From Favolaschia claudopus (taxonomy: Eukaryota; Basidiomycota; Agaricomycetes; Agaricales; Mycenaceae), in contig JAWWNJ010000281.1 in assembly GCA_037176885.1 (NCBI GenBank), positions 40,076 to 104,075 on the forward strand: a stretch of DNA of 64,000 bases, written 5' to 3'. Under the pieces are notes generated by a model. It was given only the letters and a program-made list of their open reading frames with translations. It had not been told where the DNA came from and searched no databases. Below, one piece after another: positions 1 through 11,122 of this stretch (the stretch's first letter is position 1; each line of letters begins with the position of its first letter). The position numbers were made by a program, and so were the translations under genes.

Positions 1-2050
1 TGCCGGATCTTTTTTATTTTCCCTCACATATTGTGTGATGGTCGGGTTTTCCAATAACAAGGCAATTATTAGACCAAATCACATAAAAATCAAAAATCCG
101 GCATGGTACTTCTGTTTCAATGCTCGTTTCCTACAATATTCACCGAGTGACCTAAGGGATTGGATGTCGTTTGAAGAGGTTGAAGCCTTTGCGAAGTTGG
201 AACCAAGGTGCTCAGCCAACCAAACACGAACAAAGCTGCCGTTTTCGGCAAGGGGCATAGTATGTACTATGTTTTGCCCACCTCGGCAGCCCCGGCCCCG
301 AATGGATGACTCCTGACTCCTGGCGCTTCCCTCCAGATCTTAGAGGGGTGATGGTGTACTGTGATTTTGTGATCACAGCAACCTCCCGAGTGCCCCAGGG
401 TCCAACGTCGGCCAGACAATTAGACTGACTAGGCCCCTTCCTGGGAGAAAAGGGTGCCGCGCACAGTGTCCGCCAATCAATTGCGGAAAGTAAACTCGAC
501 AACGAGTGCTGTAAATCTGAGAAAATGCGTTCCATATCCCCTTGGGTCACGAGTCTAACCTCTGATAACCCATACTCTCCAGTACATATAAGTATATTGT
601 AGCGCTAGTACGCATTCTGTTCGATTTTTGTTTTTGGCGTCGTGGCTTTGTCCTCAAATGGAGGCCCCAAAACTATGCTACTGTCGCCACCTGCATTTAC
701 CACGGACTGTTCCCTCATTAATTCAAATTTTGAGGACAAGTCCTCTCCCGCATGGGTGAGTTTACGCCGTTTGTGTAATGTCCTGGGGAGCGCGGGGGGC
801 GACTCAGAGAGGTTTAGACTATGGCTCCCGGTAGGCTGCTGAAGAGACGCTCACCCTTGCTAATTTTTGCTGCACTGCAGGCGGAGTTACGGGTGGTACC
901 CCCCTCTTCCTGCGCCTCTTATTAATGGCCGGCTTCGTTTTTTGTGGTCGACTTTCGGCCATGTACGTATGTATAAGAATACTTGCAAGTAAGTTCGCCT
1001 CTTATATTGTCCCCGGGCCCGCAACTCTATGGCTCGGAGGTGCAGATGGAGGGTCTGATTTAGAACGATAAAGACCCAATATCACATCTCTTCAATGTAA
1101 CAAGACTCGCCTCCGCTTCGCTCCGGCCCCCATGCCAAGATCTAGCAGAATTTTCCGCGCAGAAAATATAAATGTTAGAATTCCAGGCTCCGAATCAATG
1201 CCGATGGTGCGAGTTAGTTCAATCCATTGAAAGAGGGCCGAGACGGCCAAGAATGAAATCTTGAGGCGGAATCTTGAGGCGGAAATATTCCGATCGAGAC
1301 AAGGGGTGGCGGTAACAAAAGTTCTTGACCAGGACTACCCAAAACCTTCCTGTCAAGACCCCGGAAACCAGACCCACCACCAGTCGGCAATCAGCTGATG
1401 CTTGCTTACAGCAGTTTGCAGATGTAATGCAGACTCGGGAGTCGGCCTCCAGGCTGACGGAGAGGCGCCGTCGCCGTCGCCTCGCCCTTTAGGCTTTGGC
1501 ATCGAAAATGATGAGTGGTACGAGAGAAGGGAGAAAACATTTGATATGCGGCCTCATTCTACCCGAATTCTACGCGAGATTCTCAGAGAGATTGTTCCCA
1601 ACGGACTCAGTCTTCTCAAGGATTGAGATTTACTAGTAGTTCGCCGTAACACATCCATGTTGTCAAGATGCCTCTTGGTCCGGTACCACCATCTGCCCCC
1701 AGGGCGCTTCCCAGGGGCCAGCGCTACCATCCAGAATCTTCCCAAAATAATCTACGCTGTTAAATTTCGCAAAACTACCAATGCTAAATCCTGCACCGTT
1801 CCTCTTGCCGACTGGAATACCATTCGAGCGCTTGCCGCCGCACTTGTACAGCAGCCTGCTGCCAACTCAAATACCACCCGGGAGGGTCCATATATCCCCT
1901 GAGTTGAGAATTGCTGCATTAATTAAAATATTAGAATGAGTTCATGTGAAGATCCAGTCTCTAGCCTACCTCACCGTGCTCGCCCAAGTGATTTTGGCCA
2001 GTTTTGCAGGCTGAACCACGGAACTTAACCACGCTTGATACCTCTTGACA
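1..2050. other. No supportable gene; dispersed repeat at 1301-1407
   Basis: No reading frame here has recognisable protein features. Positions 1301-1407 are the near-exact reverse complement of 40552-40653, so this is one copy of a dispersed repeat. A short direct duplication of ATCTTGAGGCGGA sits at about 1258-1283. The first 104 bases begin with TGCCGGAT and end in its near inverse, possibly a small inverted-repeat element cut by the window edge. Confidence 0.5.
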
Positions 2051-2163
2051 AACTACTACCCCCCAAAAAATTGAAAAAAATTGATGTGACCCCAATCGAC
2101 TCCATTTGCATGAAATAGGTTGTTCTATTTTTAGGGGTGGCATCAGATGGCGCCGCCACTGTA
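2050..2163. repeat. Terminal remnant of a TA-flanked MITE
   Basis: The right end, GGGGTGGCATCAGA followed by GCGCCGCCACTG and TA, matches the terminal repeat of the MITE at 30094-30471. The left part holds only a weak inverse (CCCCCCAAAAAA near 2058). It looks like an internally deleted or end-truncated member of that family, lying directly against the coding fragment that follows. Confidence 0.5.
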
Positions 2164-2620
2164 CGAACCCGACGCGGTCTCGTTCGACGGCCCCGACCAC
2201 GTTATGGACGACGACTTTGCCTCGGGGATTGACAAGAGAGACAACGCCTCTGTCGTCAACTCCCTGAAACTTGAACCGACCCAGGACGACACCTTCCGCA
2301 ATATAATCTCCGACCTGCTCGTACAGAATATCAAGAACTCTCTCTCGGACGCCATCACCTGCTTTGAAAAATTTGCGGCGGCCAACAACGGTGCTCTCCC
2401 AACACTCGACGCCGTGGACATCACCAGAATCAACAGGTCTATCGCATCGTCCACGGAAACACGGAAATAGAACAACTCATGGCGAAACACAACGAAGAAT
2501 TAGAACGTACGTCTCAGCAATACAATGAGCTGAAATCCTTGTTCGTAGGAATGGCGAACACAATGCACAACATGGAGGCGCAGCTCCTTGACAAAATGAA
2601 CAAGCTAGGCATCGTTTGCG
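2147..2620 (+). pseudogene. Decayed coding fragment with coiled-coil-like segment
   Basis: An acidic reading frame runs from 2147 to about 2435. It then has to shift frame to continue through a Glu/Gln/Leu/Met-rich stretch (about 2440-2615) that looks like a coiled coil. I do not recognise the family. Its first codons lie inside a MITE terminal repeat, so the true start is elsewhere or lost. The 3' end abuts an unrelated minus-strand fragment. Most likely a remnant of a transposon-associated gene. Confidence 0.35.
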
Positions 2621-2758
2621 GCTGTTTTGCTGAAGGGGAAGTACAGTGTGGATGGCCTCTCGCAGGTCTTCCGCGGAGCAGAGACTATGATATGGTGCCT
2701 TGCGTTGCTCGAGAGACTCTTTCCAGCCCAACACCGCCGTCTTGGGATCAACATTCAT
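2477..2758 (-). pseudogene. N-terminal fragment of the family encoded at 13673-14770
   Basis: The translation begins with MNVDP followed by LGWKES, spaced as in the start of the intact minus-strand gene at 14770-13673, and keeps the later APYH/SLC/LREA/LQQ positions. Only about 45 residues are conserved; the rest is missing or out of frame. It shows that this family occurs more than once in the window, next to transposase remains both times. Function of the family is unknown to me. Confidence 0.55.
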
Positions 2759-2761
2759 GTG

Positions 2762-3122
2762 GGCATGAACTCGCGAGAAGAAGTCCTCAGCGTACTGGAA
2801 CGGGAGGGAGTTGAGATTTTATTTCTTCCGAAATTCCACTGCGAGCTGAATCCCATTGAAATGGTGTGGGGCTATGCTAAGCGGGTTTACCGCTTGAAGC
2901 CGGAGTCATCTCGTGAGGATCAGTTGGAGAAGAATACGATGGATTCATTGGAGGAAGTTCCGCTCCTCCTTTATTCGAGACCATAGCTGTGGCGATGTTT
3001 GTAATCGACTTGCACTAGATGAAGTCGCGCCCTTGATTTTTGACACCTCCCGTAACGAAGAACAAGACAACTCACCATCTCCGGAATTAGCCAATGGAGA
3101 GGGAGAGGACAATGTTGATTAA
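2762..3122 (+). pseudogene. DDE transposase C-terminal fragment
   Basis: The frame from 2762 reads EILFLPKFHCELNPIEMVWG, the last catalytic block of a fungal Tc1/mariner-like DDE transposase, with the catalytic Glu in NPIEMVWG. After LEEVPL (about 2960) the coding sense moves to the next frame and ends in an acidic tail near 3122. The catalytic Asp blocks and the DNA-binding domain are absent; upstream lies a fragment of another gene in opposite orientation, so this is a rearranged remnant. Confidence 0.6.
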
Positions 3123-3286
3123 TTGAAAGCGTAGATATTTTCGAGCTCAAAAATAAAGCCTTACACGTACAATACATAATTCATTTTAATGCATCGACTG
3201 GTACAATATCGATGGCATAACACCAAACCTCGCTATTTTTTGGTGCAAATCTCTGACAGTAACTGTTGTTGATAACTCTACTCATA

Positions 3287-4009
3287 CAGTCGTAAACTAG
3301 GAAGCGCAACGATTAGCTTTCCCCGCCGATTATTGGATGAAAAATGCACCAAAACTCTGAGTTTTGTGTGCTAGGGTAATAGCCCCGCATCTGTTCCGCA
3401 GATTCGTCAAAAATTCGAGGTCGATACAGTCTGTTTTGAGTGAGTTCAAGGGCCAAAGTTTGGCTCCACCCAAATGGGCCAAATAACGTAGAAGAGCAAC
3501 AACAGTAAACAAAGCTAGGATCCTTCCCCGCAGGTCGCGACAACATAGAGCATGTATATTTAGGCTCTAGAAGTATCATACCACAAATCAAGCATGCACA
3601 GAAACACCAGGTGGTGTTTATATTGCAAGGCAAAATTCGCAATTCAGCTGAAAAAATCAAAAGTCAGCAACAAACCAGCTGGTTCTAGTCCTTTAAAGAA
3701 GCTATTCAGTCCAATTTTTTTTGCTGGTGGGAAATATGGTTTGTGGAGACTTTTTAGACACCAAACTCTCCATGGAGATGTTCAAAGGCTTGGGGAAATC
3801 ACAAACTTCCTTCCAAAATTGGGCATTTTCGACAAATTGCGCTCCCACTGCTCAGGGAAGTAATTTTTAGGCTCCAAAAAGTGGTTCATTGAATTCAGCG
3901 ACCTCAAAAATGGTAGGAGAGTGCAAATTCCATCTCGCCAAAATATCCGCGGGTACGGAATATGCGTGTTGCTCTTCTACGTTACGTTGCGCTTCCTAGT
4001 TTACGACTG
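3287..4009. mobile_element. MITE, 723 bp, TA target duplication
   Basis: The ends are perfect inverted repeats starting CAGTCGTAAACTAGGAAGCG and flanked by TA at 3285-3286 and 4010-4011. A further inverse, ACGTAGAAGAGCAAC, occurs near 3487 and next to the right repeat at 3968-3985. No transposase is inside. TA duplication and the CAGT start fit a non-autonomous Tc1/mariner element. Confidence 0.8.
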
Positions 4010-4346
4010 TATACTTCACTGTGCAAAGGAAGGGTCATGAAATTCATGATGTTGTTGGCCATGAAAATCCTGACATTATGTCCAGGAATTCATGATGAAT
4101 CGCCTGGAAATTGCTAACGAAACATCATGGAGTCGTTTGAGAAGGAGGCGGAAGAAAGGAAATGTCGGAGTGAGCACGTGATCGCGTTGTAAATTGATCT
4201 GTTGGCTTCGGTGCGCAGTGATTGACAAATTTCAAATGCACATGGCAATTTGGTGCTTGGTTCTTTGGTTTTTCTTTGCAGAGTTCCCTTGCGGGCCAAT
4301 ACTTATTGCGAGCTCTGCACTCAAAATTATTTTTCACTACATCTTA

Positions 4347-5086
4347 CAGCTGTTTGCAAAGCTAATGGCACTTTCGATGATTTTATAAATAAAGAACAAC
4401 TTGAACGCCCGAACTTACTTTGCCTGTTTCACACTCAATTCTTGCTCAATTCACACGTTTGTAGGCTCAATTTGAAGCGCATCAACGGGGCTTTCATCCC
4501 ATATCAAAGTTGCCCTCTAACTCCAAAATTTCGCGATCCTTGATTTCAACTGATCGGTGTTGATATGAAGACTGAAACTTACACAACTTACTCATTTCTT
4601 GTCAGAATCACTTCAACCTAAATGATTCTGGAAGCCAGAACATAGACAACGAGTTCTACAATTTCAAAATGCAAGGCAAGGACCGATCGCCTTCGTGAAA
4701 ATGAAATTACATACCCTCGCATCATTCTCAGTGCTGAGCTGTCTGATTCACATATTTTCAAAAGGTGAGACTGCAGATCAATTCTGACTTGAAATCTCGT
4801 TGTATGATTCTTTACAGCACCAGAACATCTTCAAAACTGAGTGAGAACGGAGCGAAACCGCTTTCCAGTCAGGCTGTGTATGGTCGGCATGATGCAATCA
4901 AACTACGGCAGCCATGCCGGCCGTATGCCAAGGGTGTGGAAGCGCCGTCTAATCGCTTCAAAACAAGCAATCAACTGAGTGGATTGGACGAGAATTGAGG
5001 GAGATATGAGCAATACAAGACAGTATGTTCAAAATGCTTTCTTTACATAAAAAAACAAGAAGTGCCATTAACTTTGCAAACAGCTG
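4347..5086. mobile_element. MITE, 740 bp, TA target duplication
   Basis: Inverted repeats start CAGCTGTTTGCAAAG and run about 27 bp with one mismatch (left 4347-4373, right 5060-5086), flanked by TA at 4345-4346 and 5087-5088. No coding content. Similar in size to the preceding element but with unrelated ends. Confidence 0.78.
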
Positions 5087-5099
5087 TAAACCGCCATAC

Positions 5100-6905
5100 A
5101 CCCTCCATAATCATTTTTTAGGTGTGTTGCTGCCCGATAACAAGGCCTAATAACCCAAACTGTGTCCGAAGCCGCATGCACAACTGGAGCAAACATCAGA
5201 GATCACTGTGACCCATGTGTCACACCATCCCTGCCGCGGAAATTGAACCGCGACCAATCCGCTTACCGTATCACCACCAACCCGGAGTGGGGTCTTGGTG
5301 AGATCAGGCCGAAAGGTTGATTTGAGGCCGTTCAATGAGACCAATTTGATCTCAATTCGATTCCAAATTGAAGTCTTCTTTCCGAGGCCAAAATGAACTC
5401 AGATTTGGTGTCATTCTGAAATGAATTTCAACCTCAGTTTCAGCCCTTGTCCTGTTCTCAGAGGTGACTACTTTGTCAAGTTGCTGAGAATTTCTACATA
5501 GTTTGGTAGTTACGTCCCATAGCAACCTGAGGCAGGTCAGTCGAAATTTGATAAGTATAGGATATCTTGAAGATATCCGATATCGGATATTCTTCGAGCG
5601 GATCCAAGAATGGTAAATCACCGCGCTTCACTGACTTGTCAAGTTGTCACTAACAGCTCAGGGTCCAGGCCAAGCCATTGATACTTACAAGAGTGTAAGT
5701 ACGGGTCAAGGAAACTGTTTTATAGTGTCGCAGGACCGTCCCGAAAATTTGTGTAACCAAAGCTAAAGTTCGAAAAAATACTAAGTCCACACGCACGTGG
5801 TCCGATCGCGTGACTTCATCATATGATGTTGGTTCGGTTGTGACGTGTGACTCACCATTCTCTTCCTCTTCCCCCATCTTCTCTCTCCTTCTCCCTGCTC
5901 AATGTCCTCTTCACCGTCATCGCCCCCGCTGTCAACAAGCCCAAGGACCACGGCTCTCAGGCTTGAATCCCTGCGGGCTCTCCTGCCCCTCCGACCTTCT
6001 CGTTGACACCGACGCCACCCACCCTCGCCCATGTCGTATTCCACCAGCAAATCGGGGCGCTGGTGATGTGGTCTTAGGACTGATGGTGGGCTGGTGTTCT
6101 GCTCACAGGCATGGGCTCTCTGGTGCGTATGGTCTTGGCACTGCTTTTATTTGAATTATCGTTGACTGCTCATGAGGCCCGTCGGCGCGTCGACCACTCA
6201 AAATGAAGGTACGAGTGAGTACTTCCTGTTCATCACAGTCCTTCTCAATGAATCTCCACAACGTCAGGTAATATACTATCTCCTGGTACGTCTTCCCTTT
6301 GATACCGCTCAGCTCATCTGTTTTCAAGGGTCGCATTCTTTTGGTTACAATGTACGTCTACCCCTCACTGTTGTTTCCATTCGATCTTCACTGACACTCA
6401 CCTGTAGGTTTTCCTATCTGCGTCCATCGTTGTTAAGCATTGACAGTAGACGAGATGACAAGGAGGAGGAATTAGCCAAGCTGGGACGGACCGACGACGA
6501 CCACTATCTATCTTATCTTACAAACTTGCGTGTACTTTTACATCTCAAGGTCACTGTGTTCCTATCTCCGAAAACGGTCGCATTCAAATACATAATTCGG
6601 TCACGATGCATCCTTCCTGTACTCCCAGAGAGGCAGACGATAGCTTCGTGTCGGTGTCAGTAATTGAGCTCAAATTGAGGTAGCGCTCAAATTGAGACCT
6701 AAATGATACGCCGAACGGAATGACTTTTGACGTCAAAATTGTTCCCTTTTGAGATCAACGGTGGACCTCAGCTGACACTCATCATTGAGATCACACAGGT
6801 CTCACTCCGGGTTGGCGGTGATAGGTGTCGCCCTCCAATCCCTTTTGAAGGTTCGTGTTCTTCACTTTCTCCCGGTTGCCTCCATTCTGATTACATCATT
6901 ATTAG
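5100..6905. other. No clear gene; SINE-like motif shared by two loci
   Basis: I find no convincing coding region. The string ACTCCGGGTTGG followed by a G/T-rich GGTGATA block occurs on the minus strand near 5270-5300 and on the plus strand near 6800-6828. The first copy is followed by a B-box-like GGTTCAATTTCC, which suggests tRNA-derived SINE debris. Intron-like signals at 6840-6905 probably belong to the gene that follows. Confidence 0.35.
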
Positions 6906-7423
6906 CCGTACGATCTCCATGCGCTTTTGGAAGCGCACCTTGAGCTTGGCCTCAGCACCGACCAGGACGATTTCTCTCGCTCCTCCGTCATTCAAGTCCT
7001 TAAACAGAAAACCATCACTCATTGCGGCAGGTCATTGCTCCTCTATCGCGTTAAGATATCTGCAGGCGCTCTCAGCCTGCGTGCCAAGGCTGGCTTAGCC
7101 GACGCATCAGCTTTCGTCATTCCCGCCGCCATAACCCCATGGATCCCTGCCTCCACAATCAACTACGCGCTACCCGGCCTCTACTCCCGCTCGAATCGCA
7201 GTACCTCGTCGGCCAAATCACAAACCTCACGCCAGTCACAGCAGCGCAAATCCATCCGTAAAGCGCCTCCTGTTGCGAGCGGCTCATCCAGAACCCTTGG
7301 TAAGTTTTATTATAATAGAGGCATGTTACTGACTGGTAAAATGCAGAGATGCTGTCGGACTCGACGCTATCCGAGTCAACACTCTCTGAGCCGGAGGTCA
7401 TAGATCTCACCTGGTTAGATTGA
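6906..7423 (+). CDS. Small protein with C-terminal SIM-like motif, 5' partial
   Basis: Two exons can be read: 6906-7299 and 7347-7423, joined by an intron starting GTAAGT and ending GCAG. The acceptor at 6905 (ATTATTAG) and a possible upstream donor after CTTTTGAAG (about 6850) suggest an earlier exon with the start codon; I could not find it. The protein has a helix-rich first part, then a Ser/Arg/Pro-rich linker, then an acidic tail with repeated SxS(T)LSE units ending EVIDLTWLD. VIDLT flanked by acids is the classic SUMO-interacting motif. It lies 190 bp upstream of the tyrosine recombinase on the same strand. Family function is unknown to me; the SUMO link is inference from the motif. Confidence 0.5.
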
Positions 7424-7613
7424 GGTCCCTCTGCTTCCACTCTACGTTTCAGGTGAGTTATTTCGTGATTGTAGCGACGCAATTATCTCATTCACTGCCA
7501 GCACAATGGGTGTTGTCCGTAATGTCGCTAATATATTATCCTTGCTCCTTTCCGTTGTTTCCGTTGTGTACTTGCTAGACAGGGGTGAAATACATTGCTT
7601 CTTTTCTCCTCCC

Positions 7614-9230
7614 ATGTCCAGCGACATTCCACTCATCTTCACGACAATCCGTAAAGTTATCCACAACGCCAATGAAACCGATCCAGTCTATGCTGAGGAG
7701 ATTGAAGACGATATAGAGGCTGAGCCGGAAACTCTGCCACAGGATAGTGTCTATAACGTGTCTCAGTTGTGGGAACATCTGCTGGACGCCTCGAAAGGTG
7801 TTACCACCGAAACTGGCAAGGAATATAGACGGTGAGTGTATTTTTGAAAAGGTTAGATGCAGCGCTGATATCTGCGTAGCTTAATGGACCAATGTGTAAA
7901 ATTCTTGAAAGCGAATAAACTCATCAAAGAGGAGGATAAGTTCTTCAGCAAATCCCCTAGCGAACTGGCCCCGGTTTGCATTTGTTCTTGGATTATGCAC
8001 GAGTGCGTATCATTGTAAACAATTGAATGTTCTGCTGACAGTAATTTAGATGTGATGAACTAGACATCGATGGAACGGAGAAGGGCAATACCACCTTCCG
8101 CGCAAGTTATAATCATGCACAGAAAATGCGGGCAGCTATGACCTATGCATTTGGACGTTTATATGGTCTAGGTTCCCTTCCCTGGCATGAAAGCGAGTCC
8201 ACGGGGAGAATGGTTGGTAATCCTTCCGTTTCGGAAACTGTTGCGACGTATATATGACCAGTTTGCGCCGGCGTAAGGTTGGTTTGTTCTTTACTTCTCT
8301 TTTCGAGCTTGTAGACTTATCTCTTCCAGGTACGAGTTGGAGAACCAGCAACAAGTGCTCGGGCAATCACACAGGTACCCAAAACTAACTGTTTTACCTG
8401 TTGCTTGTGGCTAATCGTAAATACAGGAGACCCTCCTCGAGCTTTACAAGTTCAATAACATACCGGAGATAGCCAAAGTCAAACAGTATACTGCAGGCTC
8501 ACGGAAAGCTATCAAAGAACCACACGAGCGGGGAGGTGCACGCGCGCGCCGACTTTTGACTTTGGCCTATGTGCTAGCATTTCTCTGTCTTCTTCGCTTT
8601 GATGAAGTATTGAAGATTCAAATCCACGACATCGAGTGGGTTTCGGACACCTGCATCAAACTTACGCTGCCATTTCGCAAAACCAGTCAATTCGGCGGTA
8701 AGCAATAATGGGATCATTTCCATATCTGAATGCTCACGGGAATGCCAGGCGTCAAACCATTCTATCTACATTTATTCCCTCCCCACCTTGCTCATCTTTG
8801 TCCTATTCGTGCTGTTGCAAATTGGCTTGACGTGTCAGACATAGAAGACGGGTTTCTGTTTCGAAAAATAGTTTCCGGCGACCGGGTCTCACAAGAGAAC
8901 ACGCATATGGTATAGTGGACCAAAATTTTCTGTACTGTAGTACATACTGATGATCGCTTTCAGACGAGCGAATGTTTTCTGGAAATGTTCCGAAACAATC
9001 TCCTCGATATCACAGTTGATCCAGCTCCGTATGGTACCCACTCGTTTCGGCGCGGAGGCTGCCAATGGTTATATACTTGCTGTCGCTGGGGTTTACGTCG
9101 CATCTGCGACTGGGGGGGTTGGAGCACTGAATTCAGCAACTTGACCATCGTGAAGTACTTGATTTCTTATGCCGATGAACCTTGCGAGCGCCGTGAGGAT
9201 TACATGAACCCAATCGTCCTCCGACTATAA
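7614..9230 (+). pseudogene. Tyrosine recombinase (phage-integrase fold), seven exons, one frameshift
   Basis: Exons: 7614-7831, 7880-8002, 8050-8277, 8330-8374, 8427-8697, 8749-8909, 8964-9230; all introns are GT-AG and 47-54 nt. The first Arg of the active site is in LLRFDEVLKI (exon 5). HSFRRGG in exon 7 gives the HxxR pair, and the KYLISY segment supplies the likely nucleophilic Tyr. SAM-like helices precede it, with a conserved SYNHAQKMRA segment in exon 3. The family is a DNA breaking-rejoining enzyme widespread in Agaricomycetes and linked to mobile DNA. At 8249-8256 the text reads TATATATGACC where a two-base-shorter TA run would keep frame, so exon 3 hits a stop at 8255; otherwise no lesion. 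A start at 7506 in the same frame is possible, but 7614 (MSSDIP) looks better. It converges on the SAP-protein gene, whose stop is 88 bp away. Confidence 0.8.
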
Positions 9231-9317
9231 AATGCTTCAGTTGTGGTGGAACCTGTCATTGTATTTAGTCTGCTTAATCTTACGCTTCACGAAAATTTAG
9301 AGCAAAGAATGAATGGA

Positions 9318-10292
9318 TTAATAGTAAATACTCCAAATGGAATGTATCCAATTGTCGTCTTCGCCCTCGTCCTCATCGCCTTTGTTCTGCCCCAGTCCCT
9401 TGAGCTCCCGATAGCGAGCTGCGATTTTGGACGCTTTCTTCATCATGAAGTGCTGCCCTCCCTTCCGGTAAGTCAATTGCTCGGTAGTAAGTTCTTGACG
9501 AGCGATTGCCGCAACGCGCTCATCATCCGCCTTCCTTTCTTGGGTAAGGCGAGTGCGGAGCGGGGTGTATTTCATGCGCTGCGGCAGCCCATCCCTGCCC
9601 GGTGCTGAATCCTTTGCCCAAAATTCGTCTGTCGATGGAGCTGATGTGATAGCTGAAACAAGAGTCTAAAGAAAAGTGAGCAACGGAAAGTCGTCCCAAG
9701 AAAAGATACACACCTTCCAGTCGAACCAATTTTTCTTGACACCATCCCACTGCGAAACTTTCCAATACTTATAAACACGTGGCCAGTATTTAACAGGAAC
9801 AGGAACACCCTTAAACACAAGCGAAGATCTCTCAGCCCAGCCAGGAGATTCGTCGTCCCATTCTGACAGCAACGAGCCGATACCACGGTGGGCATAGCTG
9901 ACGGCTGGCGGATCAGGCACATCCGACTCACTGAAAGCGAGGACCTTGCCACCTGAAAGAACCAAGCTGCGCGTTGGGGCGTTATCGGAGCGCGGCGGCA
10001 GCGAAGATAGATGAAAAGGGAATGGAGGGAGGGGGAGGGGGGAGGGCGAGGACATGTGTACATCCTGATCCCCTGCCGGTTCATTGACAGCGGAGGGGAC
10101 CTGGGCAGGGAAAAAGTCCTGAGGTGGTGTTTCCTGCGATGCGGTAAAATACTTGTGAAACAGAGATGCACCGTCACTTACGAGCGGAGCGGCATGGTCG
10201 TCGTTGAGGCGGACCTGTCCGGGAGAATGGAAGGGAGCCGATGTCGACGAGGGAGCTGCTTGTTGCACGTAGAGGGAGTGGTTTATATTCAA
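9318..10292 (-). pseudogene. C-terminal part of SAP-domain accessory protein
   Basis: Two exons, 10292-9714 and 9665-9318, joined in frame over a 48-nt intron (GTGTGT...TTTAG), give about 308 residues. A Pro/Ser-rich half is followed by the conserved block WPRVYKYWK...WDGVKKNWFDWK, then a basic helical tail with TYRKGGQHFMMKKASKIAARY and an acidic end. I recognise this as the C-terminal half of an Agaricomycete protein family whose N-terminal half carries a SAP motif; that half lies immediately upstream at 11122-10516. No in-frame ATG exists at the 5' edge (the frame opens after a stop near 10314), consistent with a gene cut by the palindromic repeat at 10321-10512. Role unknown; often found near transposable elements. 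Confidence 0.6.
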
Positions 10293-10320
10293 AGCTTCGG
10301 GGTCATATGGATATTAGAGA

Positions 10321-10512
10321 GTTTGTGCGAGCGACCCAGGTCGCTTTTCGACCGCTCAGATCTCCGCAACGACAGATACCAGGTGGGAGCTCTAAGCGAC
10401 CTGGCAGAGTATTGCCATGGGGCATTCCTAGGTCGCTGGAACCTCACACCTGAGACTGCTCGTTGTCGAGATATGAGCAGTCCCAAAGCGACCCGGGTCG
10501 CTTTGCACAAAC
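10321..10512. repeat. 192-bp palindromic insertion-like element
   Basis: The ends are inverted repeats beginning GTTTGTGC and running into GCGACCC(A/G)GGTCGC, itself a palindrome. AGCGACCT and AGGTCGCT recur inside. No clear target duplication was found. It separates the two halves of the SAP-domain gene. Confidence 0.6.
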
Positions 10513-10515
10513 CCG

Positions 10516-11122
10516 CTATTGTGCGAGGATCTTTTTGGCCTGAGGTTTCTAATTTGTTAGGTGGGACTGTGATAGAAGGCAGAGGAACGCACCCAAGGCT
10601 TGATTTTAGCCCTGTCCGCCGCGGTTCGTGTGTCCTTTGAGCGATCCGTGGCAGGGACCTGTGCTACCCGTACACCATTCGTACCGCTGAAAAGCGTCTC
10701 GCGCCGGGTGACTGACGCCTTGAACTTTGTTTTTCGTTCTCCACTAGCCTTGCGCGTGCCTTTATGGGTGTTCGTTGCGCCTGGAATCAATCTCAAGTCA
10801 AATCCAATCAGTCGAAAGCTACGATTAATAAATTGAGCATACGCACCGGTCCCATTGAGCACGATCCTCACTAAATTCCTTCAAATAATTGACAAGCGCC
10901 GTTTTATTTCCTGTGTGTGGCAGCCGGAAGGTCCTGCAGTGTTCACTGAGTTGCGAGTTCGTAAGTGTCGCCCTAAGAAATTCAAAAGTCAGCCCAGATG
11001 GAAAGAGAGACGCAGAACCGAACTTACAATCGAATGTATTGTGTTGGGAACCCCGTTTCCGTGTCGTAGTCGCCAGGGAATGGAAGAGGCGGGTCGTTGT
11101 TATTTGAGAGATCCTTTGGCAT
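10516..11122 (-). CDS. SAP-motif N-terminal part of accessory protein
   Basis: Exons 11122-11028, 10972-10847, 10791-10593 and 10548-10516 splice in frame through GT-AG introns. The protein starts MPKDLSNNNDPPLPFP. It then has a SAP-like helix-turn-helix (LATLTNSQLSEHCRTFRLP, followed by GNKTALVNYLKEFS), a DNA-binding fold of about 35 residues. A basic region follows (LIPGATNTHKGTRK, then ETLFSGTNG), ending in KIKPW and a short tail with a stop at 10516. In this family the tail usually continues into the WPRVYKYWK region, which here lies beyond the palindromic element at 10321-10512. As it stands it could still make a truncated ~172-residue SAP protein. A hydrophobic frame upstream (11130-11310) is open but not part of the usual family start. 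Confidence 0.6.

Noticed and set aside
5781..6050. Minus-strand Arg/Gly-rich frame as a gene
   Set aside because: Low-complexity translation of a C/T-rich stretch with no splice or motif support.
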